Of a stretch of DNA of 12,231 bases, positions 6,122 to 12,231 are shown in pieces (position 1 is the stretch's first letter; every line of letters starts with the position of its first letter). A program made the translations under genes and the position numbers. Origin of the DNA: Robiginitomaculum sp. (GTDB lineage: Bacteria; Pseudomonadota; Alphaproteobacteria; Caulobacterales; Maricaulaceae); assembly GCA_026993275.1 (NCBI GenBank), contig JALWUB010000425.1, positions 1 to 12,231 of the forward strand, given 5' to 3'. The notes under the pieces are model-generated. The model was not told the DNA's origin and did not search any database. It was given only the letters and a program-made list of their open reading frames with translations.

Positions 6122-7612
6122 TTAGCTGGCGGCCTTGGCATATTTGCTCATCCACTCGTAATTGTGGGCGTCATCACCCATTTCACCCGGGGCCAAACCC
6201 ATGTATTTCAGCCCGCCCATCAGGTCTGGCGGCTGGACATGCCCGGCCAGGAAGCGGTCGATAAAGTTCAGATGGCCCTTGTAGCGCTCCGGATCGACCT
6301 GGAAGCACCAGCGATCGGGCTCGGAGCCGAAGTGATACAGGCGGCCTTCATGTTCCAGCTGGTAGTCCTTGACGTTCCAGCCATTGCCGGGAGTGCCGAC
6401 AATCGGAATATTGCTCATGTTGCACACCACCGGCAGGGTTTCCGGCCCGGTCAGTTCCGGCTTGCCGTTTTTCAGATTGTCAATAATGACATCCCAGCAC
6501 TGGCCCCAGGTGTCGTTCCAGCCAGGATACTTTTCCTCAAGCCAGTCGCGTTCCTCGGGCGTAACCCCGGCCGAAGGGTTCCACCACACTGTCGGGCGCC
6601 AGTACCAGACGCCCAGATGCATGCCGTGATGGGTCTCATCCAGGGCGCGCATGAACTCGTCCCAATACCAGGGCCGGTCCAGGCCAAGATCGAGGATCTG
6701 CCGTTCAAACTGGGCCACAATCCATTCCAGCATGAACTCCTTGAACGAGAGCTTGCGCCCTTCCAGCGGCGTATAATAATCCATGATCGGGCCGGTCAGC
6801 ACCGAAAACAGTTTCCAGGCCCGCCAGAAAGCCACGTCAACCATTTGCTGGGCATCTTTCTTCTTGCCGTTTTCAATCAGGATTTTCAAAGCCGGGCCGC
6901 CCTGCTGGGCATGGCGCGACTCATCGGTCTGAATGCTGGAGATGAGACTGGCAAAGGTATGATCGCCCACCTCTGCCGCATCGGCAGCAAGCCCCAGGAA
7001 CTGCATGTTGGTGAAGCCGGTCTCGAAGGCAAAGGTCAGCATGATCGAGACGCCGATGGCATCGCGGGTCATCATCATGTCATCAAAGAAATGGCGGGCT
7101 GCTATGGCGCCCCATTCATTGGTGTGCAGCGCCTTGTGGGCCCAGTCCCACTGCCGGTTGCGGCGGGTATAGGAATGGGGGAAATAGAGCTGGGCCTGAC
7201 CATGGCGCACTTCGTCGAGCATGCCGAAGGTGGCCATGTTGCGGTTGCCCGGGGCCTTGGAAAAACGGCACATGCGCGCCTCGGCAGTAGAGGCGGCGTA
7301 TTCGGCCAGGGCAATGGCGCCATAGTGGGCCTGCATGGTGCTGATCCAGCCCGGGTCCGCATTGTCCAGAAAACGCGAGCGCTCCAGCGCCGCCTTGACC
7401 GAATAGGCGCCGGCGTCCTTTTCACGCTGGGTACTGACATATTCCGGGTATGTGACCTTGTAGGGCTCGTCATAGGTTTCCCATTTTTCCATGGGAATGC
7501 CCCGTGCACCGCTCATTTCCTCTGGAAAAAGTTCGTCTTCCGAAACATATTTCGGAGTCCAGTTGGTCGCCCGGGTCAGGTCATACCAGTCTTCGCGCTT
7601 TAGAAGGGTCAT
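6122..7612 (-). CDS. touA: Toluene/o-xylene monooxygenase hydroxylase alpha subunit, TouA/TmoA type
   Basis: Catalytic di-iron subunit (SDIMO group 2) that inserts oxygen into aromatic rings. It is 496 residues, against about 500 for TouA/TmoA. All ligands are in TmoA register: E104, E134, H137 (DEVRH), E197, E231 and H234 (DESRH). Active-site and channel residues described for ToMO are also in place: I100, A107, A110, T201, F205 and E214. Position 103, which is Glu in ToMO and Gly in T4MO, is Ala here. The family segment TPKYVSEDELFPEEMSGARG and the motif HFFDDMMMTRDA are clear. The ATG at 7612 is chosen over 7630 because AAGGAG lies about 6 bases upstream and the resulting N-terminus (MTLLKREDWYDL) matches the family. 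It starts 37 bases after the alcohol dehydrogenase gene. Similarity to isoprene or alkene monooxygenases of the same group means the natural substrate is not certain. Confidence 0.97.
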   Translation of the reverse strand: MTLLKREDWYDLTRATNWTPKYVSEDELFPEEMSGARGIPMEKWETYDEPYKVTYPEYVSTQREKDAGAYSVKAALERSRFLDNADPGWISTMQAHYGAIALAEYAASTAEARMCRFSKAPGNRNMATFGMLDEVRHGQAQLYFPHSYTRRNRQWDWAHKALHTNEWGAIAARHFFDDMMMTRDAIGVSIMLTFAFETGFTNMQFLGLAADAAEVGDHTFASLISSIQTDESRHAQQGGPALKILIENGKKKDAQQMVDVAFWRAWKLFSVLTGPIMDYYTPLEGRKLSFKEFMLEWIVAQFERQILDLGLDRPWYWDEFMRALDETHHGMHLGVWYWRPTVWWNPSAGVTPEERDWLEEKYPGWNDTWGQCWDVIIDNLKNGKPELTGPETLPVVCNMSNIPIVGTPGNGWNVKDYQLEHEGRLYHFGSEPDRWCFQVDPERYKGHLNFIDRFLAGHVQPPDLMGGLKYMGLAPGEMGDDAHNYEWMSKYAKAAS

Positions 7613-7649
7613 TGCAGTCTCCTTTGTCATTCCCGCGTGGCAACACGTT

Positions 7650-8711
7650 TCAAGGGCGTATCAGCACCTTGAGCACGCCATCCGTCTTGTCGTTAAAGGT
7701 CTTGTAGGCCTGGTCGATATTGTTCAGGGCAAATTCGTGGGTGAAATATTCCGACGGGTCGAGCACCCCGCGCTGCATCAGCCGCAGCCCCTCCCACATG
7801 AAGGGCTGGACATTGGCAAAGCCGTTCATGTGCAAGGTGATATCGCGCAGAAACACATCGGCCACGTTGAGGTTGAACGCCTGATCGGTGAACACGCCAA
7901 TGGCGGCAATGGTGCCGCCCGGGCGGACAATATCCAGCGCCATTTGCAAGGTTTCCGGAAACCCGACCACCTCGATGACCTTGTCGAAGCCGCGGCCGCC
8001 GGTTTCCGCCATGGCCAGGTCTTTCCAGCCTTCTTTGCTGCTGTTGATGGCAATGGCGCCTTTGCGCAGCGCCACCTTCAGCCGGTAATCAAGCTTGTCG
8101 ATGGCAACAATCTTGCCAGCGGACTTGCCGGCGGCAATATCCAGCGCCATCAGGCCCGTGGGGCCACAGCCAATGAGGGCGACGGTCTCGCCCGGTTCGA
8201 TCGCCGCCAGCTTGTTGGCAATGATCGCCGAGGGCAGGTTGCACGACAGGGTCAGAGCCGCCGAATCGGCAATTTCATCCGGTACCTTCATGGCATGGCC
8301 GTCCGCATGGGGAATCAGCAGTGCCTCCGAATGGGTGCCATTGAGATCGCCAAAGGGCACGCCAAAGCCGTAAACCGCCTTCTGCGTGGCCTCGCAATGG
8401 GCGGTCTGGCCGACCTGGCACATGTAACATTCGCCGCAGGAACACGAATAGCCCATGGAAACCCGGTCGCCCGGCTTGAACCGGCCGACCGCCGGGCCGG
8501 TTTCCATGACCTCGCCAATCAGTTCGTGGCCGGTCTGCGAACGGCCCTTGTCCATGATCGGGTCCATGGCGCCGCGATACAGGTGCAGGTCCGAGCCGCA
8601 AATGGACGTCGCCTTGACCTTGACGATCATGCCATGATCCACATTGAGCACGGGCGCATCCACATCGCTGGCGCGAATGTCCTTGGGTCCGAAGTAAACT
8701 GCCGCTTTCAT
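7650..8711 (-). CDS. Zinc-dependent NAD(P) alcohol dehydrogenase (medium-chain, formaldehyde/glutathione-type branch)
   Basis: Medium-chain dehydrogenase/reductase, 353 residues, presumably oxidising an alcohol to an aldehyde or ketone in the cytoplasm. Catalytic zinc ligands are C38 (SICGSD) and H62-E63 (GHE), with C157 (LSCNLP) a likely third position. The structural zinc loop is complete: C92, C95, C98 and C106. The Rossmann fold shows GCGPTG at 181-186 and D205 at the end of the second strand (VAID), favouring NAD over NADP. It sits between the outer-membrane channel gene (29 bases away) and touA (37 bases away), so it belongs to the oxygenase operon. It is not a standard tou/tmo member. 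It could act on benzyl-type alcohols, on a secondary alcohol made by the oxygenase, or on a formaldehyde-related substrate; the sequence alone does not decide. Confidence 0.92.
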   Translation of the reverse strand: MKAAVYFGPKDIRASDVDAPVLNVDHGMIVKVKATSICGSDLHLYRGAMDPIMDKGRSQTGHELIGEVMETGPAVGRFKPGDRVSMGYSCSCGECYMCQVGQTAHCEATQKAVYGFGVPFGDLNGTHSEALLIPHADGHAMKVPDEIADSAALTLSCNLPSAIIANKLAAIEPGETVALIGCGPTGLMALDIAAGKSAGKIVAIDKLDYRLKVALRKGAIAINSSKEGWKDLAMAETGGRGFDKVIEVVGFPETLQMALDIVRPGGTIAAIGVFTDQAFNLNVADVFLRDITLHMNGFANVQPFMWEGLRLMQRGVLDPSEYFTHEFALNNIDQAYKTFNDKTDGVLKVLIRP

Positions 8712-8740
8712 CGTTTTCGTACCCTTTCCTGCCTGGCCGC

Positions 8741-10171
8741 TCAGAACCTGATCCGGTAAGAGGCGGTGAGGTTGATCTGTGAATGGGTCACCTTGAGGGG
8801 GATGGAGGTGTTGGGCTGGCTGGAATTGGTCACGGTTTTCTTGAAGGCGCGAACCAGGGCCACATCAATCATCTGCCTTTTGGCCTTGCCCAGCTTGGCC
8901 GTGAAACCCGCCGTCAGGTGAAATTGCGGTTGTGCCGGATTAATCGCGAAAAGGGTATTGTTGGGGATCGCCAGTTGTGCCCAGCTGGCCCCGCCGCGCA
9001 GGGTCCAGCGATCATTGGCCGCGTATTCAAGGCCGCCCTTGAAGGCGTTGATGTCCCTGAAATTCTGGGGCAGCAGGATGTTGATGAACTGGCCGCTGCC
9101 CGCGTCATCAAAATGAACATCAATGTTCGTCATCACCTTGGACCAGTAAACGCGCTGATAATCCAGGCTAAGGGTGGCTTTCGGCCCCAGTTTCTGGCTG
9201 ATGCCCACCGACAGCTGCGCCGGGTTTTCAAAATTGGAAATCCTCAATTTGCCGGGCAAGCCAATATTGCCGGCCACGCTGCTCACCGCCGAAAGGGTTG
9301 CGCTGCCGCTGAGGTGGCCAACATTGGTCTTGAAGTTATAGGCCACGCCAATGCGGGTTTGCGGAGTCACCTGATAGGTGGCCCCAACCTTGCCGCCCAG
9401 CCCCCAGCCCTCAATACCGCCGCCGACAATGTGGTTCTTGGCAAAATCGAAATGCGCACCGGAAAGGCCCGGCACCCCCAGCAAGGTCGGCACCAGCGTG
9501 CCATCGACCCGGCCATCGGCTGCCAGCGCACCAACCTGGGAAACATCCAGCAGCAGGCCAAGGTTGAATGACGACCACAGAACATCCAGTGATCCGCCAA
9601 CGGTCAGCTTGTCCGTGAGCTGATACGCAGCAGCGCCGACAATGCGCAAATTGAGCAGCCGGGTGTCATTTTCCAGGCCTGTGTCTATGGCATTGGTTGT
9701 CGTCCGCGACAAAAAGCTGGTTTTGCCATATTCCGTGCCCAGACCGCCCTGCGCAAAAGCGCCAGCACCGAGAGCGAGGCGGCCAGACTTGCGGGTATAA
9801 GCGGCCTGCGGCGCAAAATACGGGCCCCGGTTCTGACTGCGCCGCCGCGAAGGCGCCTGCTCCCCGGTGGCCGTGTTGAAGGCGTCAATGTTGGTGGTGA
9901 TCAGATCAAGGCCGACCAGGACCTCCTGGCCATCTTGCTGCAGGCCCAGGGTGGCCGGGTTATACATCATGCCCGCCGGGCCAATGTCGCGGGCAACGCC
10001 AGAGCCGCCCAGCCCTCTGGAAATCCCGCCAAACCCGATCAGGTTGAACACATCGGTGGCTGATGCCGGTGCGGCAACAATCATGGCCGCAGAGGCGGCA
10101 AGCGCCAATCTGCACACCCGCGCCGTTTTGTGCCGGATACCTGCCCCTAACACGATCCCCTCTTGTGTCAT
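8741..10171 (-). CDS. FadL/TodX/TbuX-family outer-membrane hydrocarbon channel
   Basis: Outer-membrane beta-barrel of the FadL family, which lets hydrophobic compounds (toluene and similar) cross the outer membrane by lateral diffusion. It is 476 residues. A signal peptide is visible: basic residues at about 13-21, a hydrophobic Ala-rich core and an APASA site with cleavage predicted after A38. The mature N-terminus has the plug-domain pattern with GLGGSGVARD and the family NPA motif at 71-73 (YNPATLG). Alternating barrel strands follow and the chain ends in RIRF with the terminal phenylalanine typical of outer-membrane proteins. It is the first gene of the operon, preceded by a leader of about 250 bases and the shared 25-base site. 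TodX/TbuX genes hold similar places in toluene clusters and help toluene entry. The start at 10171 has GGAG very close (1-2 bases) and AGGGAG about 10 bases upstream; a slightly later GTG is possible. Confidence 0.94.
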   Translation of the reverse strand: MTQEGIVLGAGIRHKTARVCRLALAASAAMIVAAPASATDVFNLIGFGGISRGLGGSGVARDIGPAGMMYNPATLGLQQDGQEVLVGLDLITTNIDAFNTATGEQAPSRRRSQNRGPYFAPQAAYTRKSGRLALGAGAFAQGGLGTEYGKTSFLSRTTTNAIDTGLENDTRLLNLRIVGAAAYQLTDKLTVGGSLDVLWSSFNLGLLLDVSQVGALAADGRVDGTLVPTLLGVPGLSGAHFDFAKNHIVGGGIEGWGLGGKVGATYQVTPQTRIGVAYNFKTNVGHLSGSATLSAVSSVAGNIGLPGKLRISNFENPAQLSVGISQKLGPKATLSLDYQRVYWSKVMTNIDVHFDDAGSGQFINILLPQNFRDINAFKGGLEYAANDRWTLRGGASWAQLAIPNNTLFAINPAQPQFHLTAGFTAKLGKAKRQMIDVALVRAFKKTVTNSSQPNTSIPLKVTHSQINLTASYRIRF

Positions 10172-10435
10172 GCTCCAGATACTCCCTGCTTTGTCATCAT
10201 GGATCCAAGAAATCTGCGTCAGCGATCAGAGGGGCAGCAGGAAGCGCCAAGGCAAGACCGTCCCGGACGGGGCATGCGCCAGTGCGCGCAGGGGCCGGAC
10301 GCCTTGTGTTCCTGATGAGCCGAAGCAAAGCACCGCGGGCATGCTGGCTGGCTGAAAAAACGGAATTTGATGACATGCAGGCCACCACCTTCCTCCCCGG
10401 ATTTATCATTATCGTCATCTGATACCAATGTTTCT
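10172..10435. other. Long untranslated leader between the channel gene and the shared site
   Basis: These 264 bases separate the FadL-like start from the candidate promoter/operator. Open frames exist on both strands, but none resembles a known protein or has a convincing ribosome site, and they overlap one another. A small hairpin, CCGTC-CCG-GACGG (10258-10270), is the only clear fold and lacks a T-run. I recognise no riboswitch or small RNA. If the minus-strand TTGACA at 10445-10440 is used, this would be a transcribed 5' leader of about 240 bases. Confidence 0.5.
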
Positions 10436-10460
10436 CGAATGTCAACAAAAATCTCGAAAT
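10436..10460. promoter_or_regulatory. Shared 25-bp site, copy 2 (candidate GntR operator)
   Basis: This copy reads CGAATGTCAACA, AAAAT, then CTCGAAAT; 21 of 25 bases equal those at 3023-3047, in the same orientation. The dyad is shorter here (TGT-CA-ACA). On the minus strand it again contains TTGACA (10445-10440) facing the channel/tou operon. At its right end it abuts a perfect TATAAT (10460-10465) facing the reductase gene. A protein bound here could control both directions. A further TCTCGAA directly upstream (10433-10439) and the internal TCTCGAA make a direct repeat 19 bases apart in this copy. Confidence 0.55.
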
Positions 10461-10465
10461 ATAAT
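10460..10465 (+). promoter_or_regulatory. Candidate -10 element for the reductase gene
   Basis: A perfect TATAAT lies at the edge of the shared site, about 127 bases before the reductase start. No good -35 is found 16-18 bases upstream (the bases there read GAATGT), so the promoter may need an activator or be weak. An alternative TATTAT occurs at 10486-10491. Confidence 0.35.
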
Positions 10466-10591
10466 TTTTTCTATGTGTTTTTCCGTATTATCGGTGTTTC
10501 TTGCCCTGCCCTGCGATGCGTCATATAGTGGTGGCAGGGCCTTGGCCGGGTGCACGGGAAGCCGGCAGTCACAGGAAAAGAGAGCGCGAAA

Positions 10592-11635
10592 ATGCCAAAG
10601 GAGAACATGATCTGCCGGGTGCAGATTGATGCAGGGGACGCTGATGCGAACACGCAATACCCATGCGAAAGGCACGACACGCTTCTGCGTGCCGGCCTGC
10701 GCGCGGGACTGCCCTTGCCCTATGAGTGCAACTCGGGCGGATGCGGAAGCTGCAAGTTCACTCTTTTGGAAGGCGACGTGGAAACCCTGTGGGAAGAGGC
10801 GCCAGGACTGAGCCGCCGGGATCGCAAAAAAGGCAGGCAACTGGCCTGCCAGTGCCGGCCGCTGGGTGACTGCACCATCAAGATTGCCCTGGAGACGGAA
10901 CGCCCCCCGGATTTGCCGCGCCCGCGGTACTTTAAGGCCCGCTTTCTTGGCCGCACCATGCTGACAGCGGATATGGCCGCGTTCCGTTTTCAGGCCGATG
11001 GGCCCAGCCATTTCTGGCCTGGCCAGTATGTCATGATGGATCTGCCGGGTCTTGCCGGAGCGCGTGCCTATTCCATGTGCAATACCGCCAATGCGCAAGG
11101 GCTGTGGTCCTTCATCATCAAGCGCATGCCGGACGGGGCGGGCACAACATATCTGTTTGACCACTTGAAGCCTGGCGATGACATTCCCTTTGATGGCCCC
11201 TACGGGCTGGCCTACTGGCGCGCGGACGGTACACGGGACACGGTCTGTATCGGCGGGGGCTCCGGCCTGTCGCCCATGCTGTCGATCCTGCAGGCTGCGG
11301 CAACGGCACCTGATGCCGCCAGGAGGCAGATACATTTTTTCTATGGCGGGCGCACACCGGCAGACATCTGCACTCCCGACCTGCTCAGCGCACTGCCTCT
11401 CGAAGGAGCGCAGGTGCATTGCTGCAATGCCATTTCAGATTTCGAAAACGCACCGGACTGGGACGGTCCTGTCGGCTTTATCCATGAATGCGTGCCCGCG
11501 CGCCTGCCGCGCCCGCTGGCAGAATACGAGTTCTATTTTTGCGGCCCGCCACCCATGACAAGGGCAGTACAATCCATGCTGATGATCGAGCACAAGGTGC
11601 CCTTCGAGCAATTACACTTCGATCGTTTTTTCTGA
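10592..11635 (+). CDS. touF: Toluene monooxygenase NADH reductase, TouF/TmoF type (detached from its operon)
   Basis: Flavin-iron-sulfur oxidoreductase that passes electrons from NADH to the Rieske protein TouC. It is 347 residues from this start. Domain order: plant-type [2Fe-2S] with C46, C51, C54 (ECNSGGCGSC) and C86 (LACQC); FAD domain with RAYS at 158-161; NAD domain with GGGSGLSP at 221-228 and a CGPPPM near the C-terminus. The final residues HKVPFEQLHFDRFF nearly equal the end of TmoF, which separates it from the phenol hydroxylase reductase (DmpP). The ATG at 10592 has GAGAG 7 bases upstream; an ATG at 10607 with AAAGGAG three bases upstream is an alternative, and a GTG at 10550 is less likely. 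It is transcribed alone, divergent from the operon it would serve. No ferredoxin reductase is encoded after touE. Confidence 0.93.
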   Translation: MPKENMICRVQIDAGDADANTQYPCERHDTLLRAGLRAGLPLPYECNSGGCGSCKFTLLEGDVETLWEEAPGLSRRDRKKGRQLACQCRPLGDCTIKIALETERPPDLPRPRYFKARFLGRTMLTADMAAFRFQADGPSHFWPGQYVMMDLPGLAGARAYSMCNTANAQGLWSFIIKRMPDGAGTTYLFDHLKPGDDIPFDGPYGLAYWRADGTRDTVCIGGGSGLSPMLSILQAAATAPDAARRQIHFFYGGRTPADICTPDLLSALPLEGAQVHCCNAISDFENAPDWDGPVGFIHECVPARLPRPLAEYEFYFCGPPPMTRAVQSMLMIEHKVPFEQLHFDRFF

Positions 11636-11920
11636 TTTGCCATTGCCGTTACATCTGTACCCATGGCATCCTTCCGCAAACTGCCTGACGGCAAACCCAT
11701 GCCCAGTGGGAATCGTCCCAGAGCGAAAAGAAAATGCCCGCATAGTGGTAAGGAAGTTTTGCGTTCAGGGACGGCATAGCCCGGCTGTCCTGCTGTAGGG
11801 GCTGGCCCGTTTCACGGGACAATCAGGCCGATCCTGATTGGCAAGTTAGGGATATAAATGGGGATAGGAAATATGAATTCACAATTAGATCAAATATAAC
11901 AGATAGATACACGAGTATGA
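11636..11920. other. Gene-free stretch between the reductase and the tRNA
   Basis: I see no supported gene in these 285 bases. Two neighbouring hairpins are present: CCCGT-TTC-ACGGG (11806-11818) and CAATCAGG-CCGAT-CCTGATTG (11820-11840, 8-bp stem). Neither is followed by a T-run on either strand, so they are weak as terminators. The last 60 bases (about 11855-11920) are markedly AT-rich compared with the rest of the window and abut the 3' end of the tRNA. Confidence 0.6.
11820..11840. repeat. Perfect inverted repeat (8-bp arms, 5-base loop)
   Basis: CAATCAGG and CCTGATTG flank the loop CCGAT. A second hairpin lies immediately to its left (11806-11818). They could form the end of the touF transcript, but there is no T-run, so factor-dependent termination or some other role is equally possible. 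Confidence 0.5.
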
Positions 11921-12010
11921 TGGCGGAGAGACAGGGATTCGAACCCTGGGAACGCTTGCGCGTTCAACGGTTTTCGAGACCGTCCCGTTCGACCACTCCG
12001 GCACCTCTCC
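11921..12010 (-). tRNA. tRNA-Ser (anticodon CGA)
   Basis: A complete 90-base class II tRNA on the minus strand including an encoded CCA. The acceptor stem is GGAGAGG pairing with TCTCTCC (one G-U pair), with discriminator G. The anticodon stem-loop has CGGT, loop CTCGAAA and ACCG, giving anticodon CGA for the codon UCG. A long variable arm (AACGCGCAAGCGTT region) is typical of serine tRNAs, and the T arm is CAGGG-TTCGAAT-CCCTG. Its 3' end points toward the catabolic genes. Confidence 0.97.
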
Positions 12011-12143
12011 GTCAGGGCGCGCAAGCTAGCCGCGCCGTCCGGGAATGGCAAGCGCGGCATGCACCGGCCCGGCCGCAGGCGGGCGCGCATTTGCAGGCTC
12101 TTAACCCTTTCCGTTATCGCGCCTTTAAAGCTTGTCCGTTTCA

Positions 12144-12161
12144 ATGGGCCGGTGAGCCCAT
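12144..12161. repeat. Inverted repeat ATGGGC / GCCCAT
   Basis: ATGGGC (12144-12149) and GCCCAT (12156-12161) flank a six-base loop CGGTGA, upstream of the possible gene start at 12196. The function is unknown; it may be chance in GC-rich sequence. Confidence 0.3.
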
Positions 12162-12195
12162 CGCCGCTTTCAGGCGGGGCACAGGGAATGGACCA

Positions 12196-12231
12196 ATGAC
12201 CTTGCCGCTTGCCAGAGCCCGTCTGGCCATC
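12196..12231 (+). CDS. Possible start of a gene running off the right edge
   Basis: An ATG at 12196 opens a frame that stays open to the window edge (MTLPLARARLAI), with AGGGA 8 bases upstream. Twelve codons are too few to identify a product, and the start itself is only plausible from spacing. Confidence 0.3.
   Translation, partial: MTLPLARARLAI

Noticed and set aside
6056..9571. Plus-strand frames of 515, 422 and 262 codons opposite touA, adh and the channel gene
   Set aside because: Antisense shadows; the minus-strand proteins carry complete metal-binding and family motifs.
10197..10448. Small minus-strand frames (83 and 69 codons) in the leader before the channel gene
   Set aside because: Low-complexity Arg/Pro/Ala composition, overlapping frames, and no similarity to any family I know. 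The longer one would begin inside the putative operator.
10442..11419. Minus-strand 325-codon frame opposite the reductase
   Set aside because: The plus strand encodes a full reductase with intact iron-sulfur, FAD and NAD motifs; the antisense frame has none.
11636..11920. Possible insertion-sequence remnant or CRISPR-like repeat between touF and the tRNA
   Set aside because: Only two short hairpins are present, with no transposase fragment, no terminal inverted repeats and no regularly spaced repeats.
11890..12144. 84-codon minus-strand frame across the tRNA region
   Set aside because: It reads through the tRNA-Ser sequence and is not a plausible gene.

Overview
The window holds an aromatic-hydrocarbon oxidation gene cluster from a Gram-negative bacterium, most likely a proteobacterium. 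A FadL-type outer-membrane channel shows the Gram-negative envelope. An alphaproteobacterium is my best guess from the general look of the tRNA-Ser and the base composition, but this is weak inference. Two different soluble di-iron monooxygenase (SDIMO) systems lie side by side: a multicomponent phenol hydroxylase (DmpK-L-M-N type, left edge) and a toluene/o-xylene monooxygenase (TouA-B-C-D-E / TmoA-E type).

Layout from left to right. Positions 1-2980 (minus strand) are the promoter-proximal half of a phenol hydroxylase operon in the order K, L, M, N; N is cut by the left edge. Positions 3170-3898 (plus) encode a GntR/FCD regulator divergent from that operon. A strong hairpin at 3950-3981 ends the next operon, which converges on the regulator. 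Positions 10171-4005 (minus) form one long operon: FadL/TodX/TbuX-like channel, zinc alcohol dehydrogenase, then touA, B, C, D and E. The reductase normally encoded as the sixth tou/tmo gene (F) is absent from the end of that operon. It lies instead at 10592-11635 on the plus strand, divergent from the channel gene. After about 285 bases with no recognised gene, a complete tRNA-Ser(CGA) lies on the minus strand at 12010-11921, and a possible gene start runs off the right edge.

How the genes would work together: the channel admits a hydrophobic substrate. The TouABE hydroxylase, fed by reductase F through Rieske protein C and tuned by effector D, hydroxylates the ring to a phenol. The phenol hydroxylase then makes a catechol. 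The alcohol dehydrogenase could handle side-chain alcohols or another alcohol product. No ring-cleavage genes are visible.

The most interesting signal is regulatory. A near-identical 25-base site (21/25 identical) occurs in exactly the two divergent intergenic regions, 3023-3047 and 10436-10460. Each copy embeds a TTGACA -35-like hexamer facing the minus-strand operon and a TGT-CA-ACA dyad core of the kind GntR/FCD proteins bind. This suggests that one GntR-type regulator (or another shared factor) controls both oxygenase operons and the detached reductase as a single regulon, rather than the sigma-54/DmpR-type control better known for such pathways.
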